Source: Trissonchulus latispiculum (lineage: Eukaryota > Nematoda > Enoplea > Enoplida > Ironidae). From it: DNA of 64,000 bases. A program made the position numbers and the translations under genes. The notes under the pieces are model-generated. The model saw nothing but the letters and a program-made list of their open reading frames with translations, did not search any database and was not told the DNA's origin. Each line of letters opens with the position of its first letter. The first letter of the stretch is position 1. Location: positions 20,134 through 84,133 of the forward strand of contig JASAND010016315.1 of the NCBI GenBank assembly GCA_030248195.1, in the 5' to 3' direction. Below are positions 53,462 to 64,000 of this stretch, piece by piece.

Positions 53462-54665
53462 TAATTTGATATTTTATTATTAGCTGTTCAATCAATCTGC
53501 ACAAAAGAAAAAACTCCGACTAAACGGTCTAATTTATCCAGTTATTGTTAGTAAATTTAACTAATGCTTCATTCATTTTTGAATTTTAATTTTTAAGCTT
53601 TTCAAGGTTTTTTCATACATTTTAACTACTTTAGCTTGTACTGAACTGACGAAAAACTGAATTGAAAAACGGACTTCAATTTCATGTTCTACGACCAAGA
53701 AAACTGTGTATATATACTAGAGGTGGGGCCAGTTCCACTAGAACAGGTTGGAACCGGAACCGAACCGGAAGGATTTTTTAGAACCGGAACTGGTAGGATT
53801 TAGAACCGGCCGGGTCCACGCTTAAAAATTAAACTTGAACTAATTTTTTTGCAAGAGCTGGATTTTATAGTTGCCATTCGCAGTTACCATTCATATTGTT
53901 TTTTTACAATAGTGACTGAATTTGAAACGAAAAATCTAGTTTGAGCTGAAACTGAATTAGACCTGAAACTGGAAAATGAAAAATGAAACTGATAATAATT
54001 AAAAGCTCAAACTAACACTGAAATGAAGCTACAATTATTGGAAATGAAACTGAAGCTAAAACCACGTAGAAAAAATGTAGAGCCTAAACTGGAAAGGGAA
54101 CAGCTTCAGCTTCCCACTTCCCGTTTTCAGGTGATCGGGACACGTTTCAGCTTTCACTGAACCTGGAGCTTGGTATTGGGAGAAATTTCATGTTTATTTA
54201 AATCAACATTAGTGACGTTATCCTTTCTCTTTAGACAAAAATTAAATCATAACATGCTTGCAAAATTAGGGACATGTATTTTTGTAAGAAAAAATTTAGA
54301 CATCCTTTAATCTCAAATTTCGTAAATTTTTATTTTCATGTTTCTGATTTTTCCAAACTTTGTTAAGTAATTTTGTGTGTACTAAAAAATGCAGATTTGT
54401 AAATGTCTAGTTAATTTTAACGAATTTTTAAAAGTTTCAATTCTGAAATTCCATTCGGTAATTGAAGGAAGGCGGGCATTTTCGTTCAGACGTGAACAAT
54501 AAAGCGCCGAAAGAAAACTTTAACAAGCTTACATATTTGATGATCGACCCCATTAAAGAAAAAGTTAGAGCCCGTTGGGATGTAGTCGGAAATTAGTTAC
54601 CTTTGGGTATATCTTCTCAAAAAATTGGTAAATAGAAATGGTGTTCTCAGGATTTTTTGTGCCCT
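52922..54665. other. Intergenic, small palindromes and (TA)n
   Basis: A palindromic stretch at 53110-53275 (CCCTGTGATGTGACATCACAGG at its centre, GGAAA/TTTCC runs around it) resembles the ends of the 54666 element. A (TA)n tract of about 85 bp lies at 53370-53456. GGAACCGGAACC repeats lie near 53750-53810. No gene. Confidence 0.55.
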
Positions 54666-56456
54666 TGTCACGGTGAAATTTTTCCCCCTAGAAATTTTTC
54701 CCTCCGGAAAAATTTCACCGGTGAAATTTTTCCCCCCGGAAAAATATCACCGGGGAAATATTTCCCCCCGGAAAAATATCACCAGAGAAATTTTTCCGGG
54801 GGGAAAGATTTTACCGATACACTGTAATTGAAATTTTCAAGCAATTATCAACTTTCCAACGTATTTCTTTCCTAGAATATTATCTAATCAATTGAATAGA
54901 ATCTTAATTTTTGCGTGGCATATTTTTAATAAAATTATCAAATAAGGAATGATCTCAGGAACTAAAGCTACAGCTCAGGAACTAAAGCTACAACTACAGC
55001 TCCCAGGAACTAAAGAAACCCCAACATTTAGGATAATATTTGTTTAGCGGGAATTATTCCTTTTTTTAGATAACTGAAACATAATTTTTTAGTAAAGTCG
55101 TTACAGAAATGCTCAATGGGGAAGATTAAATGACTGCACTTGATCATTATTATCCACTGTGTTAATATGTTTTTGATCGTGTTCCCCTCACATTTAGTTG
55201 CGGTTTCAGAATTTCTGGGGAAAGGGATCAAAAACGAAGGAGCAGAAAAAATTCCAAAATTAATTCTTCTGTCCCCAAATTTTCGAATATTTGTGGTTTA
55301 TTGTATTAAATTTTTCACTAAATAAGATTTAGATTAGATTAACCAAATTATTAACCCAATTTTAAATGTCCAGTAAATTATACTTCTTTAAAATTTTTTG
55401 TAATAACTTTTCACTGAAGTATTTTTAAATTTCTGATTTAAAATAAATCAATTTATTTTTTGGAGGAGACAATTTACAATTACATACAAAAACACAAAAA
55501 ATCATTTCGAGACTTCCTACATCAGAGTTTAGATAATGTTTAGAAGTACAGCTTTTGCTGACTATGCTCACTAGTTCTGTGTTTGAGATCTCTGTTGATT
55601 TAATCACTTAAAATTGGGATGCTTAATGAAATTTAATTTAGTTTATTACATCAAATTTAGATTTAATTTTTATTTTAAATCAGAAATTTAAAAATACTTT
55701 AGTGAAAAGTTATTACAAAAAATTTTAAAGAAGTATAATTTACTGGACATTTAAAATTGGGTTAATAATTGGGTTAATCTAAACTAAATCTTATTTAGTG
55801 AAAAATTTAATACAATAAACCACAAATAAATATTCGAAACTTTGGGGGACAGAAGAATTAATTTTGGAATTTTTTCTGCTCCTTCGTTTTTGATCCCTTT
55901 TCCCAGAAATTCTGAAACCGCAACTAAATGTGAGGGGAACACGATCAAAAACATATTAACACAGTGGATAATAATGATCAAGTGCAGTCATTTAATCTTC
56001 CCCATTGAGCATTTCTGTAACGACTTTACTAAAAAATTATGTTTCAGTTATCTAAAAAAAGGAATAATTCCCGCTAAACAAATATTATCCTAAATGTTGG
56101 GGTTTCTTTAGTTCCTGGGAGCTGTAGTTGTAGCTTTAGTTCCTGAGCTGTAGCTTTAGTTCCTGAGATCATTCCTTATTTGATAATTTTATTAAAAATA
56201 TGCCACGCAAAAATTAAGATTCTATTCAATTGATTAGATAATATTCTAGGAAAGAAATACGTTGGAAAGTTGATAATTGCTTGAAAATTTCAATTACAGT
56301 GTATCGGTGAAATCTTTCCCCCCGGAAAAATTTCTCTGGTGATATTTTTCCGGGGGGGAAATATTTCTCCGGTGATATTTTTCCGGGGGGAAAAATTTCA
56401 CCGGTGTAATTTTTCCGGGGGGAAAAATTTCTAGGGGGAAGAATTTCACCGTGACA
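54666..56456. mobile_element. Long palindromic (foldback) element, ~780-bp arms
   Basis: Arms 54666-55445 and 55675-56456 are near-perfect reverse complements around a 230-bp AT-rich loop. Termini are TGTCACGGTGAAATT / AATTTCACCGTGACA, with CCCT directly outside each end (54662-54665, 56457-56460), probably a 4-bp target duplication. Each arm end has tandem GGTGAAATTTTTCCCCCCGG-like units. A conceptual 67-residue frame is present in both arms, ending GIIPAKQILS. Confidence 0.88.
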
Positions 56457-56778
56457 CCCTCATTCCTGCCAAAATAAGCTATTTTGCGACTCGACTGTCT
56501 AATGAGGGAATGCGAAAATCTATATTTTTGCTATTGGAAACATCTTTCAACGCTTTTCCAGGCCAGGCCCGGACCGAAGCCCGAGTCCGAAACAGGCCCG
56601 GGGCCGGCCCGGATGTCGAGCCCGAAACAGGCCCGAACGTTCAAAACTGGTGAAAATGATTTTTAATGTGCAGTTGTAGTTTTTAGCTGATCATAAACAT
56701 GAACGATGATAGGAAATAAATGTAAAAATAGCATATTAAGTAATAACAAGAGTACATAATACATAAGAGTATGACAAG

Positions 56779-58239
56779 CAGGGTTTTTTTTGCGTCCAGA
56801 TGTGCGCAAAGTTTCTTATCTGGACGCAACGAAATTTTAACGGGACGCAAGCTAGACGCAACGTTATTTCGGGAGAAAATTCACTTTTGTAAGAGTAAAA
56901 ACTTTAAATCTTTCCAGTACCAATTTTTCCGTTTTTTCCAAAAATTTCTTCGAGTTCTGGGGGCTCCGCCCCCAGACCCCTGGTGTTTACCACTTTGTCG
57001 TGGAATGCTAAGGTGCAAGGTCATGTCTCAATGTTACTTGTTAAGTCGTTGTCCAGCTATATCCATAGATCTTTTTGAACTCGCAAATTTCACATCAATA
57101 AGTAAAACATTACAATGTACATAACCGTGAACATTTGAGTTTTTAACACAATTTTGAAGAATAATACTACATCACGCGTACACGCTGCAATTTACGCAAA
57201 GAACGAAATAGCATTTGATGTTTTAGTTAGATGTAACAGATACCAAATTAATTCTTTTCAACATTTTTATTACGGATTTATTCCTAATTGCAAAAAAATC
57301 TCCAACTTCTGGGGGGCTCCGCCCCCCAGACCACCCGCTGGTCTTTTATACTAATCTTTCGAGGAATCAGTAATTCTCAGAGTTTTGAAAATGGACTTTG
57401 TGTTTTCATATTTACTACCTTTCTTCTTAGTGATATTAATTTAATAACTATTTCATTAATTTTTAATACCGTAATTAGTTTATCTATAACATTGAAACAT
57501 CAGAATCATGTGTATCAATACAATCGAAAATTACGCGCAAAATGCGTTAGATGCTCCAGACGCTAAATTAATCTTTTTAAACATTTCCATTACGGATTCA
57601 ATTCGTAATTGCCAAAAAATTTCCAACTTCTGGGGGGCTCCTCCCCCCAGACCCCCCGGTACTCACTTTCTATACTGTTTTCAGGGATCAGAAGTTCTCA
57701 GAGTTTTTGAAACTGAATGTATGTTTGATATTTACTACCTTTTTCTCAATGCTATTCATAAATATTTCATTAATTTTTAATACTTTAGTTAGTTTAACTA
57801 TATATGTATGACATTGAAATATCGGAATAATGCGTGTCAATAATATTGAAAATTACTCAAGGTATTGCGTTAGATGCAACAGGTGCCAAATAAAATCTTT
57901 TTAAACATTTCCATTGCGGATTATTCTGGAATTGCAAAAAATTCTTCAACTTCTGGGGGGCTCCGCCCCCCAGACCCCCCGTCGTGTACGTTGCCCTCAT
58001 CGCTGTTCTATAGGTACCTTTGTATTCCTGCATTAATGTTAAGCAGCATCAAGTTTCTAAATAGTCTAAATAGTGTTACACTAAAGAAATTATCAAAATT
58101 TTGATATAAATCAATTTTTTGCACAGAAAACACGATAAAACAAAAATTCTACCTGGACGCAAAATTTCTTAACCGGACGCAACTTAAACTTAGCGGGACG
58201 CAAGGTTGACGCAAATCCGAAAACCAAAAAAAAACCCTG
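56779..58239. mobile_element. hAT-type element of tandem modules, TSD ATGACAAG
   Basis: This 1461-bp element has TIRs CAGGGTTTTTTTT / AAAAAAAACCCTG and an exact 8-bp duplication ATGACAAG at 56771-56778 and 58240-58247. Subterminal GGACGCAA / GGGACGCAA repeats lie at both ends. The interior is four tandem ~330-bp units, each with the CTTCTGGGGGGCTCCGCC hairpin module (about 56957, 57302, 57628, 57950). No transposase. Confidence 0.9.
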
Positions 58240-58616
58240 ATGACAAGCGTCATACGCTATGTATTATCAGCTCGCTACATTCTCTGCACGCTATCGGCTG
58301 ACCCCGTACCTAAATCAGGCCCCCCTTGACCCCGCCCCTATACATGTACGGGGTCCAAACGGGGGATCGGGGTCTATGTTAGTATACTTACATTTTAAAC
58401 TTGACGGGGTCCCAATTTGTGTATGGGGTCTAAGCTTGTATGATTTACACATCTGTGTACAAAATATACATACACGAGCCCGATCCCCCGTTTGGACCCC
58501 GTACATGTATAGGGACGGGGTGAGGGGGGCCTGATTTAGGTACGGGGTCAGCCGATAGCCGCATCGGATGTAGCGAGCTCATAATAGATAGAGTATGACG
58601 CTTGTCATACTCTTGT
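58240..58616. repeat. Foldback element carrying the hAT insertion in its left end
   Basis: Arms from ATGACAAGCGTCATACGC on the left pair with GTATGACGCTTGTCAT on the right, including GGCTGACCCCGTACCTAAAT and its complement. Outer AGAGTATGACAAG repeats lie at 56766 and 58590-58625. The hAT element at 56779 is inserted inside the left terminus. Confidence 0.8.
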
Positions 58617-59165
58617 CATACTCTTACTTAATAACAATTTAATTTAAACAATTTAATCTTAAACAAACTTTATTGTATATACATTACTTTTAACCTCTCC
58701 TATTTGTCTCTCGAAGTATTATAAACGCAGTCTGAATAAACCAATAGATACAATAAATTAATGGCCCACTCACCTCACCATTGAAAACATTTGAATGAAA
58801 TCTATTTCGGTAGGTAATTCGAGAACGGTATATCGAGCTGTAGCGAAGTAACTGTGAAAAACAGCAATGATACTAGTTATTGATACAATGTTTGATATAA
58901 ATTATACAACAGATTAATATTTTTCAAATCAATAAAAGTGGAAGTGGAATAAAAGCTTCTAGTTTCAAGTATTCTCAGTAAAAATTTGGTGTTTTTATTT
59001 CCATTTATATCAGTTTTCCCTTTGGCCCGAAAACAGCCCGGAAACAATCCGGGCCTGTTTCGGGCCGGGCCCGAAAAAAATCCGGGCGCGGGCCGATCCG
59101 GTCGAATCTAGGCTCGGCCCAGGCCCGGCCCGGGGCCCGAGCCCAAAACAGGCCCGGATGACAAC

Positions 59166-59944
59166 ACTAGCATTGCCTGCTTAGTGTTTGGTTGACTTTA
59201 GACTATCAAGCAAGAGGCTGCTAAAAATCTCATCACGATAGTTGAAAAAATATATACTTTATGGTTTATGGTAGTTATCTTAAAAGTGATTTCGTTCAAG
59301 ATAGAAAGAATCCTCCATTATGTTCCACGCTGCCCATAACAAAATCAATAGAAAGGAAATCAGCTTTCGAATAGCACAGCACCACACGAAGCTTGGCCCG
59401 CCCAACTACTACAGCCGATGAATGGCAATTGTCTTACAGGCAGGCTATTGAGTTTCAGCCATCTTAGGCACTATTGGCATGCGAGGGGATGCTCACACAC
59501 TCTTGGTTGCAAACGAAATAGGTTGACCGGACGTGTTTACAATAACCGTACGCCAGTGACTTGCGGGCGTTTTCTGCTCTTGACAGTCGTTTTTCCGACT
59601 CTTGTTCGCAGAGAGGTCCCTCCCAGCTCTTAAAACTGCTATTGTTAAGTCAACATTCATCAAAAAGACCTAGAATATTTTTGTTTCCTTCTCCAAGGTA
59701 CTAAGGCTTTAATGTCCCTTCGAGTAAATAAAATAATGGCGAGCATCTTAACAAAATTGGTCCACCCCGTGTCCTGCTCCTTATTTCCAAAGTTGGCTGT
59801 GACCTGAGCGGATTTGCTTTAGTCGTGTCGTGACCTCTCTTTCCGACGTATTTTTAAGACGCCTGCAGCTACGGATTTTTCAGTTAGCGGCGAGCAAATC
59901 ATATTAGCATTGTGTTCTTACTAGCGCGAGAGGTTATATTAACA

Positions 59945-59999
<55 letters not shown>

Positions 60000-61105
60000 T
60001 ATGTGGTGTAGGAAACCGGAGAGAGCGGTTCATAACAGAGAACAGCCATAAAGTTCTTCTTCATAGTCCGACCTTCATTGCATTCTTCGGCGTTTGCCGT
60101 TACCGAATGCCCCTACCACATGACCACCAAATTTACTACTTATCTACATAAACACCAATTTTGGCTTTCTGCAGTAAACAGTACCACTAATTATGCATAC
60201 AGTGATATACAGATAAACGCAACATTCAAGTACGACGACACATAATAACAGAATCACCAATCTGATAAAGAAAAGACAAATACCGGTCTTAACAAATAGG
60301 TAATCCAGTTTAAGTATTTTCTATTCTCTTGACCTATTCAGAAGTCACTCTTGAAAGATCCCTTATATTGGCAACAAATATCAATCAAATTATTCTTATC
60401 TTCGAGCCCAACAAATCACAACTTTTGCAAGGAGTAAATGGTAATAACTATTAAGGAAAAGGATTATACAGCCCACAACTCGCCGGCTTATAATTTCAAT
60501 GTCAATATTGCAGTATTGCACTGTGAAATGCCTCTCTATTCTACAAAACTACTGTACAAGTACAAGCGACAAATGAATAACGTGTGATGTTCGTACAGAT
60601 TTCACCACAAAAGTGCTTCAGGATGACAAACATCAAACTGCTTGTTGAATATGATACAACAAGTCTAGACTATAAGTAAAAGTGTATAATACTAAAAACT
60701 CATGCAAGTAGGGAAACTACCTAACTGCAATCAATGCCTTTACTTAATCCTAGGATTAAGCTGGCGTCAACAGCAGCCAGTGTACGAACGAACAACACGA
60801 AACTGATACCACCAAATACAGAAAACAAAACAGTGCTGGACCAAATAATAATAAATGAACAAGTTTGTATAGGCTAATTTTTATAATAACTGTAAAGAGG
60901 CTGGAATAGATACGACAGTGAACTAACTGCCAGTTTTGGCAATCAATTCAACAATGACAATATATCTAATTTAGATTGGATTACATTACAAGGAACAAGT
61001 ACAAAGCGTTTCACATAAACAGTATATACTGTTGTTGCATTCTTTTTATAGGATTATAGGATAGATAGGTAGGTACTGTTATAGTTCCTCTTTTTACTGT
61101 CCGAC
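59166..61105. other. Intergenic / 3' flank of the nucleotidase gene
   Basis: Includes a (TA)n tract at 59947-59993. No repeat family or exon was recognised. Part of this should be 3' UTR of the minus-strand gene ending at 61106. Confidence 0.4.
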
Positions 61106-61450
61106 CTAACCCCAGTTGGCAGCCGACGGACCCGTTACAACCTCATCCACCACATTGACACAGACCCCCAATTGGGTGTCCTCCATCACCACAACATCGT
61201 AGGCTTCCTGATACTTGGACAGAAGCTGATCATACTCAGTGCCCAGAAAGCCTACTCTAAGGATGTTGGCATCCGGACCCACAAACTGCTCATGTATATT
61301 CAGATCATCCATACTGCAGCCCATCAGGAGGACGTTGCGTCGTCGCTGAAGGGAGCCGAGGTGATCCGGATCCATTTTGGTATCCATCGAAACCATTCCC
61401 TTATTCTTTGGATCAACCATTGTTCCCTGATATCCGATCACTTGACCGCC
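61106..61450 (-). CDS. NT5C3-like exon, C terminus
   Basis: Acceptor CACTGTTTCAG|GGCGG. Encodes GYQGTMVDPKNKG..., RRRNVLLMGCSMDDLNI (HAD motif IV region), ILRVGFLGTEYDQLL and the C-terminal helix. Confidence 0.8.
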   Translation of the reverse strand, partial: GGQVIGYQGTMVDPKNKGMVSMDTKMDPDHLGSLQRRRNVLLMGCSMDDLNIHEQFVGPDANILRVGFLGTEYDQLLSKYQEAYDVVVMEDTQLGVCVNVVDEVVTGPSAANWG

Positions 61451-63327
61451 CTGAAACAGTGAAACAGAAGAAACAACATAAACGCTATAAAATATAAACA
61501 AATATCCCAAGAGTATAGAAATGCTAGACAAAACAGCTGGTGTTACGTAACTGTTTACGTATGCGTACTTAGTTTTCGCATAAAATTTTGACTTCAACAT
61601 CACGCTATTTACAGGTTCGGCAATGAAAATAAAGTAGCATCTTTTGCTAGAGAAAATCATTTATTTAATGTCACACTTACACCTATATATATGCGCCTTT
61701 TCCTATCAAATTAAAAGTATCCGGGAGCAGCCCTAAACGTAAGTTGACGCATTTAATCAACAGAACGCTTTGTTCCAGTTTTTTCAAGACAGCAGTCTGC
61801 AATGCTGTATGTGTAAGTTGAAACCAATTTCTAGGACGTTCCAGCAAAAGTAACAGTATCTGAACAAAACAGGGCAAACTGGATCACTCTACTGCGACTA
61901 GTTATATCTAGAACTTCCTGCAACAAGAGTCTTGTCTGGATTTCAGATTTTGTACTCGAAAGTTAAGCGTTTATATCACAGTTAAGTTAAAAAGTTAGCC
62001 CGAGAAAAACAGAAGCTTGTGATTTTGAATAAGCGGCAATCTTAGCTCAAAGCCGAGTTGAAATAGTTTTAGCTGCTTACTTAATTACGTACAAAATGAC
62101 CAACATTCAAATGAATAGATCTTGGCTTATCTATTGACCTAGGAGCTCGAGTTCTGCTTGCTTGGTCGAATAATTAATGAAGAACGGTTTTCAAGCTGGA
62201 CCAACCTGTTTTGTGTAAAAAATTAGCTAAAAGACTACACAAACAAAAGGCGGAATAGACGGAAGCATATTTGTAGACGAGTCAATTTTGAAAGACAAAG
62301 AAGTAAACAAGAAAGAAATGATGTTCAGGACTTCAGCATGAATAATAATACCCAAACAGGAAAAACGACTATGAAAGGCTGATGCATAAAGTACAACAAT
62401 TTGGAGTGACGTTCACATAAGATATTTACTAAAACGCTCAAAAATGTTGAGTATGATCAGAATAGGAAGGATAGATGAATGCGGGGTAAACTAACAAGTA
62501 GTCGAATTCTGCTGCCCTTTGTGTGGAACTGTTAGAAGCTGCTCACACACTCATTCCCAGAGTTCTACACTTTCGACCCATAAACATCAACACTAGCTGT
62601 GAAGACCCGCCAGACAGCCTGAGCCGATAACAGAAAATCAAAAGAAAAATTAAAATTATTAAAATTAAAAATTAAATTCAGAAATTTTAAATTTTGCTGC
62701 TGCCATACCACACAATTTGTTATAATTAACAGTCAATCAAATAGGTGATAATTTGATTTTCTTGTGTCATACACACTTGAGTTGGAAAGATTTTTAGTTA
62801 AAAATCGTCAAAACTCTATTATATTCAAGCCAAGTCTAGCCAAGACTTATCTTTCCATGAGTGCTTAATACTCAAATATCAACTAGGTATATACTAACCC
62901 CGTTATGATTTTCTTCAAAGATCATCTTGTTTGCCACGATGGTCACATTTGACGGAAAATGGCCCAGGCGCTGACGCAGATAGATCTCAATGATGTCGGT
63001 GACCCCGGACGAGTAGATGGTCACCGGAACTTTCACCATTTCCAGACGACGAAGCATCTCCGCCACTCCGGCTCGAGGATGAACTCGGGCTCCCCAGACC
63101 ATCGATTCCAGATTGGCTTTGGTGATTCCGGCTGATGGAAACAAATCTAGCGGTTGCCGCCACTGAAATAAACAAGAAAAACGAAGCAGTACAAAATAAC
63201 TGGCCTCCCATACTCGTCTAATTTTATCAGAAAGCACAGCACATACCTGGGAAGCCCCCTTCCTCACAGTACGCACATCTTCGCATGACAAAGGCACTGT
63301 GCGTACAATCATTCTCTGACCCCTAAT
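61106..63327 (-). CDS. Cytosolic 5'-nucleotidase III-like, C-terminal three exons
   Basis: NT5C3-type HAD enzymes dephosphorylate pyrimidine nucleoside monophosphates in the cytosol. Exons in transcript order: 63327-63247, 63162-62899, 61450-61106 (stop TAG), all phase 0, GT-AG. Visible: motif II VPVTIYSSGVTDIIE with the Ser, NVTIVANKMIFEENHNG, YDQLLSKYQEAYDVVVMEDTQ at the C terminus. The motif that reads LLGDSxGD in active members is LLMGCSMDD here: the first Asp is Cys. The N-terminal DxDxT nucleophile exon was not found and should lie above 64000 or in unrecognised sequence. At least 229 aa are present. Ends with an extra VVTGPSAANWG tail. Confidence 0.78.
62899..63162 (-). CDS. NT5C3-like exon, HAD motif II
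   Basis: Acceptor TTTATTTCAG|TGG; donor GGG|GTTAGT. 88 codons from WRQPLDLFPSAGIT to FEENHNG, including TIYSSGVTD. Confidence 0.8.
63247..63327 (-). CDS. NT5C3-like exon, upstream 27 codons
   Basis: Acceptor TTACTTTCAG|ATT and donor CAG|GTATGT, both strong, and 27 codons in frame. The residues (IRGQRMIVRTVPLS...) are not clearly conserved, so this exon rests mainly on its splice sites. Confidence 0.6.
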
Positions 63328-64000
63328 CTGAAAGTAAATAAAAATTACCACCTACCCAAGCAGTTGACATATCCGCAGGCGGGTTGTCTGAAAGTGCAAG
63401 CTTACTAGGACACCGAAAGCAAGCACACCTGTGGTTCCGCAGGTGGGGGTAACATAATGCTAATCCGCCGCGGATATAGTTAGCTAACCTAAGCTAGCCA
63501 CTACTGGGGACACCATAACAAGAATAAGCCTGGACAGCTGAAACATAGAAAATAGGCCTTTCTGCTTTAGTAATCGAATGCCACTGACAAGCATAAAACA
63601 GGTAACGGACAATAAAACCAAGTGTATACTACTGGTTAACCACACAAAGCCTAAACCATGGATCAGCCAGGATAAATTGCAAAACAGCTTGACTAGGAAA
63701 TGAAATTTTGAACACCCAAAAATAGAGCTGCAGTTAAATGATCAAATGGTTGCCGGACATTTTTCGTAAAATACGTCCAATATCTTCACTCATCCATTTT
63801 TGAAGCACTTCCCTTGTATCTGCCACAATACACAAATCTTTTACCGAGCCTCAGTGTCGAAAAACATAGGCATAGAATAGATAGAAGTACATAGAATCGT
63901 TTTAGTTACTACTACACAATATGAGTTCTTCCAAAATTTTATCTTAAATGTCTAGGTTTAGGTGCACGTGCTCATATTGAGGACTGGTCTCTCCCACACG
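63328..64000. other. Intron or 5' flank, no exon recognised
   Basis: Contains GTTAGCTAACCTAAGCTAGC-like palindromic DNA near 63479. No HAD motif I found on the minus strand. Confidence 0.4.

Larger units (their letters stand above)
56555..59165. mobile_element. Composite region bounded by GGCCCGG-rich ends
   Basis: CCGAAACAGGCCCGG-type motifs at 56560-56640 and their inverted forms at 59020-59160 (CAGCCCGGAAACAATCCGGG) bracket two nested elements. The arrangement resembles 21250-24490. Confidence 0.5.

Noticed and set aside
58259..58534. 91-codon frame and its antisense partner
   Set aside because: Both lie in the foldback element and come from its inverted arms.

Overview
This window is AT-rich, gene-poor nuclear DNA from an animal, most likely an aquatic invertebrate. 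It carries spliced genes of animal type, including an EXD2 exonuclease, a mitochondrial seryl-tRNA-synthetase-like protein and a cytosolic 5'-nucleotidase III. The rest is packed with LTR and non-LTR retrotransposons, many short inverted-repeat DNA elements and long (TA)n/(GT)n tracts. I see no bacterial operons, CRISPR arrays or rRNA genes. The species cannot be fixed from sequence alone. All exon models come from reading splice sites, reading frame and protein similarity by eye.

Three host genes are supported. (1) An EXD2-like 3'-5' exonuclease on the minus strand, five exons between 15475 and 1537, with its 3' end beyond the window. Its introns are almost solid repeat. (2) A SLIMP-like seryl-tRNA synthetase paralogue on the plus strand, six exons 47731-51836, apparently complete (about 536 aa), with the SerRS fold signature but without motif-2 and motif-3 catalytic residues. 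(3) The C-terminal part of an NT5C3-type nucleotidase on the minus strand, three exons 63327-61106, with a Cys replacing an expected catalytic Asp in the last HAD motif.

The middle (about 24.6-41 kb) is a retroelement graveyard around one fresh element. An RTE-like non-LTR tail lies at 24674-25708 and a truncated gag/protease at 27580-28882. An almost intact Ty3/Gypsy element sits at 29047-35104, with 196/197-bp LTRs that appear nearly identical, a tRNA-Gly primer site, a polypurine tract, and gag and pol joined by a classic -1 slippery site. A second, decayed Gypsy copy (35870-37452) is followed by a small NADAR/YbiA-like reading frame. A broken non-LTR element (40985-37745) has a 2A peptide motif near the N terminus of its first ORF.

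The remaining space holds DNA elements of several families. Nine have TIRs with exact 8-bp target duplications (hAT type): 4192, 14767, 19174, 20123, 20713, 42154, 43262, 43866 and 44355; a tenth larger one is at 56779. Two have TA duplications (9897, 12837). There are also long foldback elements (23765, 54666, 58240) and tandem repeats with 147-bp and 162-bp periods. Several are nested, so insertion order can be read directly. Many carry a small GC hairpin set in A/T DNA and a G6/C6 hairpin module shared across otherwise different families.
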